Part shown: piece by piece, positions 25,261-32,102 of the stretch
Layout: every line of letters starts with the position of its first letter
Numbering within the stretch: position 1 is the stretch's first letter
From: Streptosporangiaceae bacterium
Lineage (GTDB): Bacteria; Actinomycetota; Actinomycetes; Streptosporangiales; Streptosporangiaceae
Direction of reading: 5' to 3'
Assembly: GCA_025964715.1 (NCBI GenBank)
Contig: JAOPYH010000064.1
Span: forward strand, 1 to 32,102
DNA: 32,102 nucleotides
Program-made: the position numbers and the translations under genes
Notes under the pieces: generated by a model
Databases searched by the model: none
Told to the model about the DNA's origin: nothing
Seen by the model: the letters and a program-made list of their open reading frames with translations, nothing else

Positions 25261-25935
25261 GTGCCAGTGAGCAGCCGCCGACATCTCAGAAATCACAGCC
25301 CGAGCCCGAGCCGCACCCAGGAGGAGCGCAGGGCGCGCACCCAGACGCGCCTGCTGGACGCCACGATGGAGTGCCTGGTCGAACTCGGCTGGTCGGGCAC
25401 CTCGACCACGGAGGTGGCGAGCCGCGCGGGTGTGTCCCGCGGCGCTCAGCAGCACCACTACCCGACCAAGATCGTCCTGGTGGAGGCCGCGCTCGAGCAT
25501 CTGCTCGAGCGGCAACGGCTCGCCTACGAGCAGGCGTTCGCGATCCTGCCGCCCGAGCGCCGCAATGTCGAAGGCGCGATCGACCTGCTCTGGAACGTCT
25601 TCCGCCAGCCGCCCGCGCTGGCGCTGCTGGAACTCGCGGTGGCGGCTCGGACCGACGACGAGCTCAAGCCACTGTGCATCGACGTCAACGAGCGCATCCT
25701 GCAGGTCATCGTGGAGACCTTCGGCCGGCTGTTCCCCCAGACCGCGCTCCCCGAGGACTTCGCCGACAGCATGCTTCGAGGGGTCTTCGCACTGCTCGTC
25801 GGGCTGTCCCTGCAGAACGTCCTGGACCATGACGCGCACGGCCACCAGGCCGCGGTCCTCGCCCACATCAAGAGCATCGCTCGAATCCTCGTCCCCAACC
25901 CCCAGCCCGCTCCAGGTGAAGGGAGCCTCCCATGA
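25261..25935 (+). CDS. TetR-family transcriptional repressor
   Basis: The 224-residue regulator has an N-terminal TetR HTH (RRARTQTRLLDATMECLVELGWSGTSTTEVASRAGVSRGAQQHHYPTK in outline, about residues 24-70), followed by an all-helical ligand domain without recognisable ligand motifs. I take the start as GTG 25261 because a -10 and -35 place the mRNA 5' end there; the TTG at 25234 would lie inside the operator. It is the first gene of an operon in which it overlaps the next by 4 bp (ATGA), and the operator covers its promoter. The expected action is autorepression and repression of the diiron oxygenase and SDR until a small molecule, perhaps their substrate, binds. The ligand is unknown. Confidence 0.92.
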   Translation: MPVSSRRHLRNHSPSPSRTQEERRARTQTRLLDATMECLVELGWSGTSTTEVASRAGVSRGAQQHHYPTKIVLVEAALEHLLERQRLAYEQAFAILPPERRNVEGAIDLLWNVFRQPPALALLELAVAARTDDELKPLCIDVNERILQVIVETFGRLFPQTALPEDFADSMLRGVFALLVGLSLQNVLDHDAHGHQAAVLAHIKSIARILVPNPQPAPGEGSLP

Positions 25936-26984
25936 CCAGAACGCCGACCGGCCTCGCCGAGGAAATGCGCGAGAAGGTCAGCGACCGCGCGTCCTATGTC
26001 AGTGTGATCGACCGGCTGTCGAAGGCCTCGGTCGAAAAGCACTGGGACGCCTATGCCGACATCCCCTGGGACGACCCCGACTTCCAGGTCGACCCGAAGG
26101 ATCCGCGCTGGATCCTTCAGCCGCACGACCGGCTCGGCGCGACGGAGTGGTACCGCTCCCAGCCCGAGGAGGTGCAGTGCGAGATCGGGCTCTGGCGCAT
26201 GGCGACCATGATGAAGATCGGCCTGCAGTTCGAGAACCTGCTCCAGCGCGGCCTGCTCACGTACGTCTACAAGCTGGGCAACGGCACTCCCGAGTACCGC
26301 TACGCCATGCATGAGCTGGTCGAAGAGGGACATCATTCGATGATGTTCCAGGAGTTCGTCAACCGATCCGGACTGCCGATCCGGGGGATGCCCAGGTCGC
26401 TGAGCACGATCGCGCAGATCGTCCCGTTGATCCCGCGGCTGTCCACCGAGATGTTCTTCATCTTCGTGCTCGGCGGCGAGGACCCGATCGACTACGTCCA
26501 GCGCAAGAACCTCAGAAGCGGGAAGACGATGCACCCGCTCGCGGAGTCGATCGTACGGATCCACATCGCGGAGGAGGCCCGTCACATCTCGTTCGCGCGG
26601 CACTACCTAAGGCACAGCGTGCCGAAGATGAACCCGATCCGCAGGAAGATGCTCGGCGTGTTCGCCCCCGGAGTGCTGGGCATCATGGCGCGCATCATGC
26701 TGTTGCCGCCCGGCCCCATGGTGCGCCACTACAACATCCCCAAGGACGTCGTGCGGGAGGCCTACCGGAGCCCGCTGGCCCGTGCGGAGATCCGCGACTG
26801 CGTGGCCAAGCTCCGCGACCTCGCGGTCGAGCTCTCACTGATCGGACCGGTCAGCAAGCAGCTCTGGCGGGCCCACGGAATCTGGGAGGAGCCGCGGGCC
26901 GGCCGTACGGGCCGCGCCGCAGGTGCGGCCGGGGACCGTCCGGCGCCGTCGGCGGCCACGAAGGACAGGGAGGGAGCGGCATGA
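25932..26984 (+). CDS. AurF-type diiron oxygenase
   Basis: The 350-residue product is a ferritin-like diiron protein. Likely iron-binding motifs are FENLLQRG (Glu), HELVEEGHHSMMFQEF (ExxH with an extra His) and HIAEEARHISFARHYL (EExxH), in the order of the AurF/PF11583 family. AurF itself N-oxygenates p-aminobenzoate, but many relatives in actinobacteria have no assigned substrate and are often encoded beside TetR and SDR genes. The C-terminal 30 residues are Ala/Arg/Gly-rich and probably disordered. ATG overlaps the tetR stop by 4 bp, and its own stop overlaps the SDR start by 4 bp, giving tight coupling. I infer oxidation of a lipophilic or aromatic small molecule followed by SDR oxidoreduction; neither is shown by the sequence. 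Confidence 0.85.
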   Translation: MTRTPTGLAEEMREKVSDRASYVSVIDRLSKASVEKHWDAYADIPWDDPDFQVDPKDPRWILQPHDRLGATEWYRSQPEEVQCEIGLWRMATMMKIGLQFENLLQRGLLTYVYKLGNGTPEYRYAMHELVEEGHHSMMFQEFVNRSGLPIRGMPRSLSTIAQIVPLIPRLSTEMFFIFVLGGEDPIDYVQRKNLRSGKTMHPLAESIVRIHIAEEARHISFARHYLRHSVPKMNPIRRKMLGVFAPGVLGIMARIMLLPPGPMVRHYNIPKDVVREAYRSPLARAEIRDCVAKLRDLAVELSLIGPVSKQLWRAHGIWEEPRAGRTGRAAGAAGDRPAPSAATKDREGAA

Positions 26985-27802
26985 GCATCGCACTGGTGAC
27001 CGGCGCGGGCTCCGGGATCGGGCGGGCCCTCGCGGCCGCGCTCGTGGCCCGGGGCGACACCGTCGCGGTGTCCGACCTGGACGGCGAGCGCGTCGCCGAG
27101 GTCGCCAAGGAGCTGACCGAGCAGGGGCCCGGGAAGGCCTTCGCCAGCACTCTCGACGTCACCGACGCCGAGGCCGTGGCCGAGCACTACCGGTCGGTCA
27201 AGGCCGATCACGGCCGGCTGGACCTGGTCTTCAACAACGCCGGCATCGCGGTCGGCGGGCTGGCCGAGGAGCTCACCCTCGACCACTGGAACACGGCCAT
27301 CGACATTAACCTGCGCGGTGTGGTGCACGGCGTCCACGCCGCCTATCCGATCATGCTCGAACAGGGGTACGGCCACATCGCCAACACGGCCTCGCTGGCC
27401 GGGCTCGTGCCCATGCCGATGGGCATCCCGTACACCGCCACGAAATACGCCGTCGTCGGCCTGAGCATGGGTCTGCGCGCCGAGGCGGCCGTCCGTGGCG
27501 TCAAGGTCAGCGTGATCTGCCCGGGCTTCGTCGACACGCCTCTGCTGACCTCGGCCAACCCGGGCCTGCCGGATACGGAGGTGAGCAGGAACGTCAGGGG
27601 CTTCGCCAAACAGGCGCAGCGCCGGCTCTACACCGCGGAGGCTCTCGCGGGCGACATCCTGCGGGGGATCGAGAAGAACAAGGCCCTCATCGTGGCGCCG
27701 GCCTCCGGCCGCGCCGCCTGGCGCGGTGCCCGGATGTCTCCCAGTGGTGCCGTGCGGGCCGCGCAGGCAGCGGTCGCGCGCTACCACCGCCAGAAGGTCT
27801 GA
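26981..27802 (+). CDS. Short-chain dehydrogenase/reductase
   Basis: The 273-residue classical SDR has the Rossmann motif TGAGSGIG (residues about 7-14), NNAGIAVGG (about 85), the conserved Asn in INLRGV, the Ser in NTASLAG and the catalytic YTATK. SDLDG at the end of the second strand suggests NAD(H) preference because of the acidic residue, but this is uncertain. The C-terminal tail (SPSGAVRAAQAAVARYHRQKV) is a short basic extension. ATG overlaps the upstream diiron oxygenase by 4 bp, making this the last gene of the operon, which ends at the strong inverted repeat at 27803. It probably oxidises or reduces the oxygenase product or substrate; the substrate is unknown. Confidence 0.93.
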   Translation: MSIALVTGAGSGIGRALAAALVARGDTVAVSDLDGERVAEVAKELTEQGPGKAFASTLDVTDAEAVAEHYRSVKADHGRLDLVFNNAGIAVGGLAEELTLDHWNTAIDINLRGVVHGVHAAYPIMLEQGYGHIANTASLAGLVPMPMGIPYTATKYAVVGLSMGLRAEAAVRGVKVSVICPGFVDTPLLTSANPGLPDTEVSRNVRGFAKQAQRRLYTAEALAGDILRGIEKNKALIVAPASGRAAWRGARMSPSGAVRAAQAAVARYHRQKV

Positions 27803-27852
27803 AGCAGGACCGATCAGGTCACGCCGTCCGGGCCGGCCTGATCGGTCCTGCT
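27803..27852. terminator. Bidirectional terminator, 16-bp stem
   Basis: A perfect 16-bp stem pairs 27803-27818 with 27837-27852, with an 18-base loop that can close by a further G-U and G-C pair. It immediately follows the SDR stop codon and precedes the end of the convergent ctaD gene at 27890. GTT follows the stem on the plus strand. Confidence 0.8.
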
Positions 27853-27874
27853 GTTCCCTCCCGGGCCCGGTCGC

Positions 27875-28100
27875 CGACGGCCGGGCACACTACGGCGGGA
27901 CGTCCCGCCCGATCTCGCGCGAGAACTCCCGCTGCGGCGGGAAATGCAGGTCGAAGGCAGGCCGCTCGGAGCGGATACGCGGCATGGACACGAAGTTGTG
28001 CCGCGGCGGCGGGCAGGACGTGGCCCACTCCAGCGAATTACCGAACCCCCATGGGTCGTCCGCCAGGATCCTGCGGCCACGCCGCGCGGTGATGTAGACG
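27875..28100. repeat. Near-identical 3' segment of ctaD, copy 1
   Basis: This segment (15 bp beyond the stop codon plus the last 70 codons) matches 29586-29811 with about 10 differences in 226 bp by eye (about 96%), including two runs of about 65 identical bases. The rest of the two genes is much less alike (85% identical proteins). This indicates recent gene conversion or selection at the 3' end. Confidence 0.75.
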
Positions 28101-29551
28101 TTGTAGATGAAGAACAGCGTCGAAACCGCCAACAAGAGGGCGCCGGCACTGGAAAACGCGTGCGCGGCGAAGTACTTCCGAGGGTAGTCGGCGTACCGGC
28201 GCGGCATCCCGTCCGCCCCCATCCAGTGGTGGATGAGGAACGTCATGTGGAAGCCGATGAAGAGGGTCCAGAAGTGGATCTTTCCTAGCCCGTCGTGCAA
28301 TAGCTTACCGGTCATCTTCGGCCACCAGAAGTAGAAGCCGCCGAACATGGCGAAGGTCACCGTGCCGAAGAGCACGTAATGGAAGTGCGCGACCACGAAG
28401 TAGGTGTCGTGAACCTGGAAGTCGAGCGGCGGAGAGGCAAGAATAACGCCGGTGAGGCCGCCGAACAGGAATGTCACCAGGAACCCGATCGAGAACAGCA
28501 TAGGTGACTCGAAGGTCAGCTGCCCCCGCCACATCGTCCCGATCCAGTTGAAGAACTTCACCCCAGTGGGTACGGCGATGAGGTAGGTCATGAACGAGAA
28601 AAAGGGCAGCAGCACCCGGCCCGTGGCGAACATGTGATGCGCCCACACCGCCGCGGACAGCCCTGCGATCGCGATGGTCGCGGCTACCATCCCGACATAA
28701 CCGAAGAGCGGCTTGCGGCTGAAAACCGGGATTATCTCGGTGACAATCCCGAAGAACGGCAATGCGACGATGTACACCTCGGGATGCCCGAAGAACCAGA
28801 AAAGGTGCTGCCACATGAGCGGCCCGTGGTTCGGCAGATCGAAGACATGCGAGCCGAACCGGCGGTCGGACTCCAGCACCAGCAGGGCGGCTGTGAGCAC
28901 CGGGAAGGCCAGCAGGACCAGGATGCTGGTCAATAGCACGTTCCACGTGAAGATCGGCATCCGGAACATCGTCATGCCCGGGGCCCGGAGACCAACGATG
29001 GTCGTGATGAAGTTGACGGCGCCGAAGATGGTTCCCAAGCCGGACAGCACAAGCCCGGCGATCCATAGGTCCGCCCCCATGGTATCGGTCCTATTGCTCA
29101 GCGGGGCGTACGCGGTCCACCCGAAGTCCGCTGCCCCTCCGCGCGTCACGAAGGAACTCAGGATCAGCAGCCCGCCGAACAGGAACAGCCAGTAGCTCAG
29201 CATGTTCAGACGCGGGAACGCCACGTCCGGCGAGCCGATCTGCAGGGGCATAATGACATTCGTGAACCCTGCGAACAGCGGAGTGGCGAACAACAGCAAC
29301 ATCAGGGTGCCGTGGATCGTGAACAACTGATTATACCGTTCGCGACTCATCAACTGCAGGCCCGGAGCCGCGAGTTCGGCGCGCATCAACGTGGCACCGA
29401 TCCCCGCCAGCACGAATATCACGAATGTGGTGATCAGGTAAAGATAGCCGATCACCTTGTGGTCGGTGGTGGTCAGCCACGACACAATGAGTGAGCCGCG
29501 TGGGCGGTCCGGAAGCGGTGCTTCCGGCAGCCGGCGACCGAGCAGAACCAT
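27890..29551 (-). CDS. ctaD: Cytochrome c oxidase subunit I, aa3 type (downstream copy)
   Basis: The product is the 553-residue catalytic subunit of the terminal oxidase in the plasma membrane, with about 12 membrane segments. Haem and copper ligands are present: TIHGTLM (helix II His), FGHPEVYI (His, with the D-pathway Glu and the cross-linked Tyr), AHHMF (helix VII His pair) and HFHYV (helix X His pair). The D-pathway [11 protein letters not shown] and K-pathway TGVKFFNW residues are intact, so it is an A1-type pump. GAGGAG lies six bases before ATG 29551. A tandem paralogue ends only 49 bp upstream; the proteins differ at about 83 of 553 positions (85% identity), none in the motifs listed. 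Longer upstream readings of this frame lie within the neighbouring gene and are not used. Subunits II-III are not in the window. Confidence 0.96.
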   Translation of the reverse strand: MVLLGRRLPEAPLPDRPRGSLIVSWLTTTDHKVIGYLYLITTFVIFVLAGIGATLMRAELAAPGLQLMSRERYNQLFTIHGTLMLLLFATPLFAGFTNVIMPLQIGSPDVAFPRLNMLSYWLFLFGGLLILSSFVTRGGAADFGWTAYAPLSNRTDTMGADLWIAGLVLSGLGTIFGAVNFITTIVGLRAPGMTMFRMPIFTWNVLLTSILVLLAFPVLTAALLVLESDRRFGSHVFDLPNHGPLMWQHLFWFFGHPEVYIVALPFFGIVTEIIPVFSRKPLFGYVGMVAATIAIAGLSAAVWAHHMFATGRVLLPFFSFMTYLIAVPTGVKFFNWIGTMWRGQLTFESPMLFSIGFLVTFLFGGLTGVILASPPLDFQVHDTYFVVAHFHYVLFGTVTFAMFGGFYFWWPKMTGKLLHDGLGKIHFWTLFIGFHMTFLIHHWMGADGMPRRYADYPRKYFAAHAFSSAGALLLAVSTLFFIYNVYITARRGRRILADDPWGFGNSLEWATSCPPPRHNFVSMPRIRSERPAFDLHFPPQREFSREIGRDVPP

Positions 29552-29585
29552 GGCGAACTCCTCGGGATGGGCGGTCCAGACACAA

Positions 29586-29811
29586 CGACGGCCGGGCGCA
29601 CTATGGGGGGACGTCCCGCCCGATCTCGCGGGAGAACTCGCGCTCTGGCGGGAAATGCAGGTCGAAGGCAGGCCGCTCGGAGCGGATACGCGGCATGGAC
29701 AAGAAGTTGTGCCGCGGCGGCGGGCAGGACGTGGCCCACTCCAGCGAATTACCGAACCCCCATGGGTCGTCGGCCACGATCCTGCGGCCACGCCGCGCGG
29801 TGATGTAGACG
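29586..29811. repeat. Near-identical 3' segment of ctaD, copy 2
   Basis: Partner of 27875-28100 at a constant offset of 1711 bp; see that entry. The shared stretch includes 15 bp past the stop, marking the old duplication boundary. Confidence 0.75.
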
Positions 29812-31262
29812 TCGTAGAGGAAGAACAGCGTCGACACGGCCAGCAGGAAGGCGCCGAGGCTGGATACGGCGTTCGCGGCGAAATACTCCCGCGGATAGTC
29901 CACATAGCGGCGCGGCATCCCGTTCGTCCCGATCCAGTGCTGGATGAAGAACGTCGTATGGAAGCCGATGAACAGCGTCCAGAAGTGGTATTTTCCGATC
30001 CGCTCGTTCAACATCTTGCCGGTCATCTTCGGCCACCAGAAGTAGAACCCGGCGAACATGGAGAAGACCACCGTGCCGAAGAGCACGTAGTGGAAGTGCG
30101 CGACGACGAAATAGGTGTCGTTCTCCTGGAAGTTGATCGGCGGCGAGCCCAGCAGGGTCCCGGTGAGGCCGCCGAACAGGAACGTCACCAGGAAGCCGAT
30201 GGCGAACAGCATCGGGGTCTCGAAGGTCAGCTGCCCCCGCCACATCGTCCCCACCCAGTTGAAGAACTTCACCCCCGTGGGGACCGAGATCAGGAACGTC
30301 ATGAACGAGAAGAACGGGAGCAGCACGCGGCCGGTCGTGAACATGTGATGGGCCCAGACGGTCGCCGACAGACCCCCGATGGCGATCGTCGCGGCCACCA
30401 TCCCGACATAGCCGAACAGCGGCTTGCGGCTGAAGACCGGGATCACCTCCGTGATGATGCCGAAGAACGGCAGCGCCACGATGTACACCTCGGGATGCCC
30501 GAAGAACCAGAACAGGTGCTGCCAGATCAGCGGACCGTGGTTGGGCCCTGCGAAGACGTGTGAGTGGAACTTGCGATCGGACTCGAGCACGAGAAGCGAG
30601 GCGGTGAGCACCGGAAAGGCCAGCAGGATCAGCATGCTGGTGAGGAGCACGTTCCAGGTGAAGATCGGCATCCGGAACATCGTCATGCCCGGTGCCCGCA
30701 TCGCCACGATCGTGGTGATGAAGTTGACGGCGCCGAAAATGGTCCCCAGGCCGGAGAGCACCAACCCGGCGATCCACAGTTCCGCGCCGGCGTTGTCGCT
30801 CCGGACGCTGAGCGGGGTGTAGGCGGTCCACCCGAAGTCCGCCGCTCCGCCCCGCGTGAAGAAGGACCCGACGACCATGATCGCACCGAACAGGAACAGC
30901 CAGTAGCTCAGCATGTTCAGCCGCGGGAAGGCCACGTCCGGCGAGCCGATCTGCAGAGGCATGATCACGTTGGCGAAGCCGGTGAACAGCGGCGTGGCGA
31001 ACAGCAGCAACATCACCGTGCCGTGGATGGTGAACAGCTGGTTATAGTGCTCCGGGCTCATGAGCTGCAGGCCCGGGACGGCCAGCTCGGCTCGCATGAG
31101 CGAGGCGCCGATCCCGGAGAACAGGAACAGCGTAAAGGTCGTGATGAGGTAGAGATACCCAATGACCTTATGGTCCGTGGATGTCAGCCACGCCACGACC
31201 ACAGAGCCGCGGGGGCGATCGGGGGGCGGCGCCTCTGGTAGCCGGCGACCGAGCAGGACCAT
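29601..31262 (-). CDS. ctaD: Cytochrome c oxidase subunit I, aa3 type (upstream copy)
   Basis: The tandem partner of the gene at 27890 has the same length (553 residues) and equally intact helix II, VI, VII and X ligands, D-pathway and K-pathway residues. Differences concentrate in the first membrane span ([11 protein letters not shown] versus [11 protein letters not shown]), the loop [10 protein letters not shown], the [16 protein letters not shown] loop and the [14 protein letters not shown] approach to helix X. The last 54 residues differ at only 3 positions. AAGGAG precedes ATG 31260-31262. Being upstream with a ribosome site of its own, it probably opens a two-gene transcript, so both would be expressed together unless the 49-bp spacer contains a promoter, which I do not see. 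Differences in expression or assembly with subunit II partners are possible but unproven. Confidence 0.96.
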   Translation of the reverse strand: MVLLGRRLPEAPPPDRPRGSVVVAWLTSTDHKVIGYLYLITTFTLFLFSGIGASLMRAELAVPGLQLMSPEHYNQLFTIHGTVMLLLFATPLFTGFANVIMPLQIGSPDVAFPRLNMLSYWLFLFGAIMVVGSFFTRGGAADFGWTAYTPLSVRSDNAGAELWIAGLVLSGLGTIFGAVNFITTIVAMRAPGMTMFRMPIFTWNVLLTSMLILLAFPVLTASLLVLESDRKFHSHVFAGPNHGPLIWQHLFWFFGHPEVYIVALPFFGIITEVIPVFSRKPLFGYVGMVAATIAIGGLSATVWAHHMFTTGRVLLPFFSFMTFLISVPTGVKFFNWVGTMWRGQLTFETPMLFAIGFLVTFLFGGLTGTLLGSPPINFQENDTYFVVAHFHYVLFGTVVFSMFAGFYFWWPKMTGKMLNERIGKYHFWTLFIGFHTTFFIQHWIGTNGMPRRYVDYPREYFAANAVSSLGAFLLAVSTLFFLYDVYITARRGRRIVADDPWGFGNSLEWATSCPPPRHNFLSMPRIRSERPAFDLHFPPEREFSREIGRDVPP

Positions 31263-31412
31263 GGCTCGCTCCTTGACTTAGCTGGTCCTTGTCACTGTTC
31301 GTGGATCCCTGGGCGTGTCGCAAGGAGTCCTTTCCCTGCGATCACCCAAGAGCTCGCATAGGAACACGCAGCCGAGCTCTACGGCGGTACAGGACCCGAC
31401 GACCGCGAGGAC

Positions 31413-31418
31413 TAACGT
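31413..31418 (+). promoter_or_regulatory. -10 box for the DUF523 gene
   Basis: TAACGT ends six bases before ATG 31425. The GGAGGA directly abutting the ATG leaves no spacing for a ribosome site, which favours a leaderless mRNA. Confidence 0.45.
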
Positions 31419-31424
31419 GGAGGA

Positions 31425-31976
31425 ATGGAGCAGATCCTCGTGAGTGCCTGTCTGCTCGGCCGGCCAGTGCGCTATGACGGAACGGCAAAGTACCGCGACG
31501 ACGAGATACTCGCTCGCTGGCGGGAGCAGGGCCGCCTGGTGTCCGTCTGCCCAGAGGTCACCGGCGGCCTGCCGGTGCCCAGGCCGCCGAGCGAGGTGTC
31601 CATGGCCGCGGCCGTGGGAGACCCCGAGGCGCCCAGGTCCACCGACCCGATCCTGCGTGGGGCCGCCGTGCTGGACGGCCACGCCCGCGTCCGCACGGCC
31701 ACCGGAGCCGACGTCACCGCGCCGTTCGTACGGGGAGCCGAGCAGGCCTTGGAGGTGGCCCAGCGCCATGGTGTCCGGATGGCCGTGCTGAAGGAGGGGA
31801 GCCCGTCGTGCGGCAGCAGCCGGATCTACGACGGGACCTTCACCGGGACCTCTGTCCCCGGCTTCGGCGTGACCACGGCCCTGCTGTCCCGCCATGGCAT
31901 CCAGGTCTTCAACGAAGACCAGCTGGACCAGGCCGCCACCCACCTCGAACGCCTGGAGGCGACCTCTTCCTCCTGA
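31425..31976 (+). CDS. DUF523 family protein
   Basis: The 183-residue protein carries the DUF523 signatures: SACLLGRPVRYDG at residues 7-19, VCPEVTGGLPVPRPPSE (about 41-57) and LKEGSPSCGSSRIYDGTFTG (about 122-141). The conserved Cys residues of these motifs (SACLLG, VCPE, SPSCGS) suggest a metal, Fe-S or thiol-based active site; the family is linked in places to 2-thiouracil desulfurase and related chemistry. No signal peptide or membrane span is seen. The gene is divergent from ctaD and is followed by a strong bidirectional terminator shared with the 5S rRNA gene. The function in this organism is unknown. Confidence 0.9.
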   Translation: MEQILVSACLLGRPVRYDGTAKYRDDEILARWREQGRLVSVCPEVTGGLPVPRPPSEVSMAAAVGDPEAPRSTDPILRGAAVLDGHARVRTATGADVTAPFVRGAEQALEVAQRHGVRMAVLKEGSPSCGSSRIYDGTFTGTSVPGFGVTTALLSRHGIQVFNEDQLDQAATHLERLEATSSS

Positions 31977-31992
31977 TCCTTTGAGGGCAATA

Positions 31993-32028
31993 AAAAAGGG
32001 GCCGCCCTTGTGGGGGCGGCCCCTTTTT
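31993..32028. terminator. Bidirectional intrinsic terminator between DUF523 and 5S rRNA
   Basis: AAAAAGGGGCCGCCC at 31993-32007 pairs perfectly with 32014-32028 (15 bp, 6-nt loop). The T-run on the plus strand (32024-32028) ends DUF523 transcription, and the A-run (31992-31997) gives a T-run for the minus-strand rRNA operon. Confidence 0.93.
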
Positions 32029-32036
32029 CTACGATG

Positions 32037-32102
32037 TGTCCGGCGGCGTCCTACTCTCCCACACAGTCTCCCATGCAGTACCATCGGCGCTGAAGGGCTT
32101 AA
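32037..32102 (-). rRNA. rrf: 5S rRNA, 3' part (truncated by the window edge)
   Basis: Read on the minus strand, the end of the window gives CAGCGCCGATGGTACTGCAT, then GGGAGAGTAGGACGCCGCC and GGAC, the conserved 3' half of actinobacterial 5S rRNA. Only about the last 66 bases are present. The rRNA operon extends beyond the right edge, and the exact 3' end is uncertain by a few bases. The terminator at 31993-32028 follows. Confidence 0.93.

Noticed and set aside
27890-29905. Longer start for the downstream ctaD (671 residues)
   Set aside because: The extra N-terminus is an out-of-frame reading of the upstream ctaD 3' end. ATG 29551 has a good ribosome site and matches the paralogue's start.

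Overview
The window comes from a high-GC actinobacterial chromosome. Lineage markers are the nrdR-nrdJ and lexA/LysM layout, a DUF4192 gene, leaderless starts with TAnnnT -10 boxes, 10-methyl-fatty-acid genes (tmsA/tmsB) and a typical actinobacterial 5S rRNA end. The order Streptosporangiales, perhaps Thermomonosporaceae, is my inference. I see no insertion sequence, prophage, CRISPR array or tRNA.

Layout. 58-3473: nrdR-nrdJ on the minus strand, encoding the ribonucleotide reductase repressor and the B12-dependent reductase, with two NrdR boxes 31 bp apart upstream. The main find is here: codon 6 of nrdR, normally a zinc-binding Cys, is an in-frame UGA, while the rest of the protein is intact. 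3748-4987: a small membrane LysM gene divergent from lexA, with three LexA-box-like sites between them. 4988-7751: leuS behind a leader peptide with three Leu codons and an intrinsic terminator. 8093-10246: secreted (Tat) phospholipase C. 10322-14183: a GT-C glycosyltransferase, divergent from an epoxide-hydrolase-like protein, which is followed by a CYP124-like P450. 14257-16910: tmsA-tmsB. 16987-18018: a NodB polysaccharide deacetylase. 18200-19763: a small conserved unknown and a DUF4192 gene. 20020-25117: acyl-CoA ligase, DinG-type Fe-S helicase and a class I aminotransferase. 25207-27802: an autoregulated-looking tetR - AurF-type diiron oxygenase - SDR operon whose promoter is covered by a 16-bp-arm inverted repeat. 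27890-31262: two tandem ctaD genes (cytochrome c oxidase subunit I). 31425-31976: DUF523. 32037 to the end: the 3' end of a 5S rRNA gene on the minus strand.

Themes. The left part joins dNTP supply (nrdRJ) to SOS control (lexA, LysM). The middle is rich in lipid chemistry: phospholipase C, CYP124-like P450, 10-methyl fatty acid synthesis and acyl-CoA ligase. The right part is respiratory. Convergent gene pairs are mostly separated by long perfect inverted repeats that look like shared terminators.
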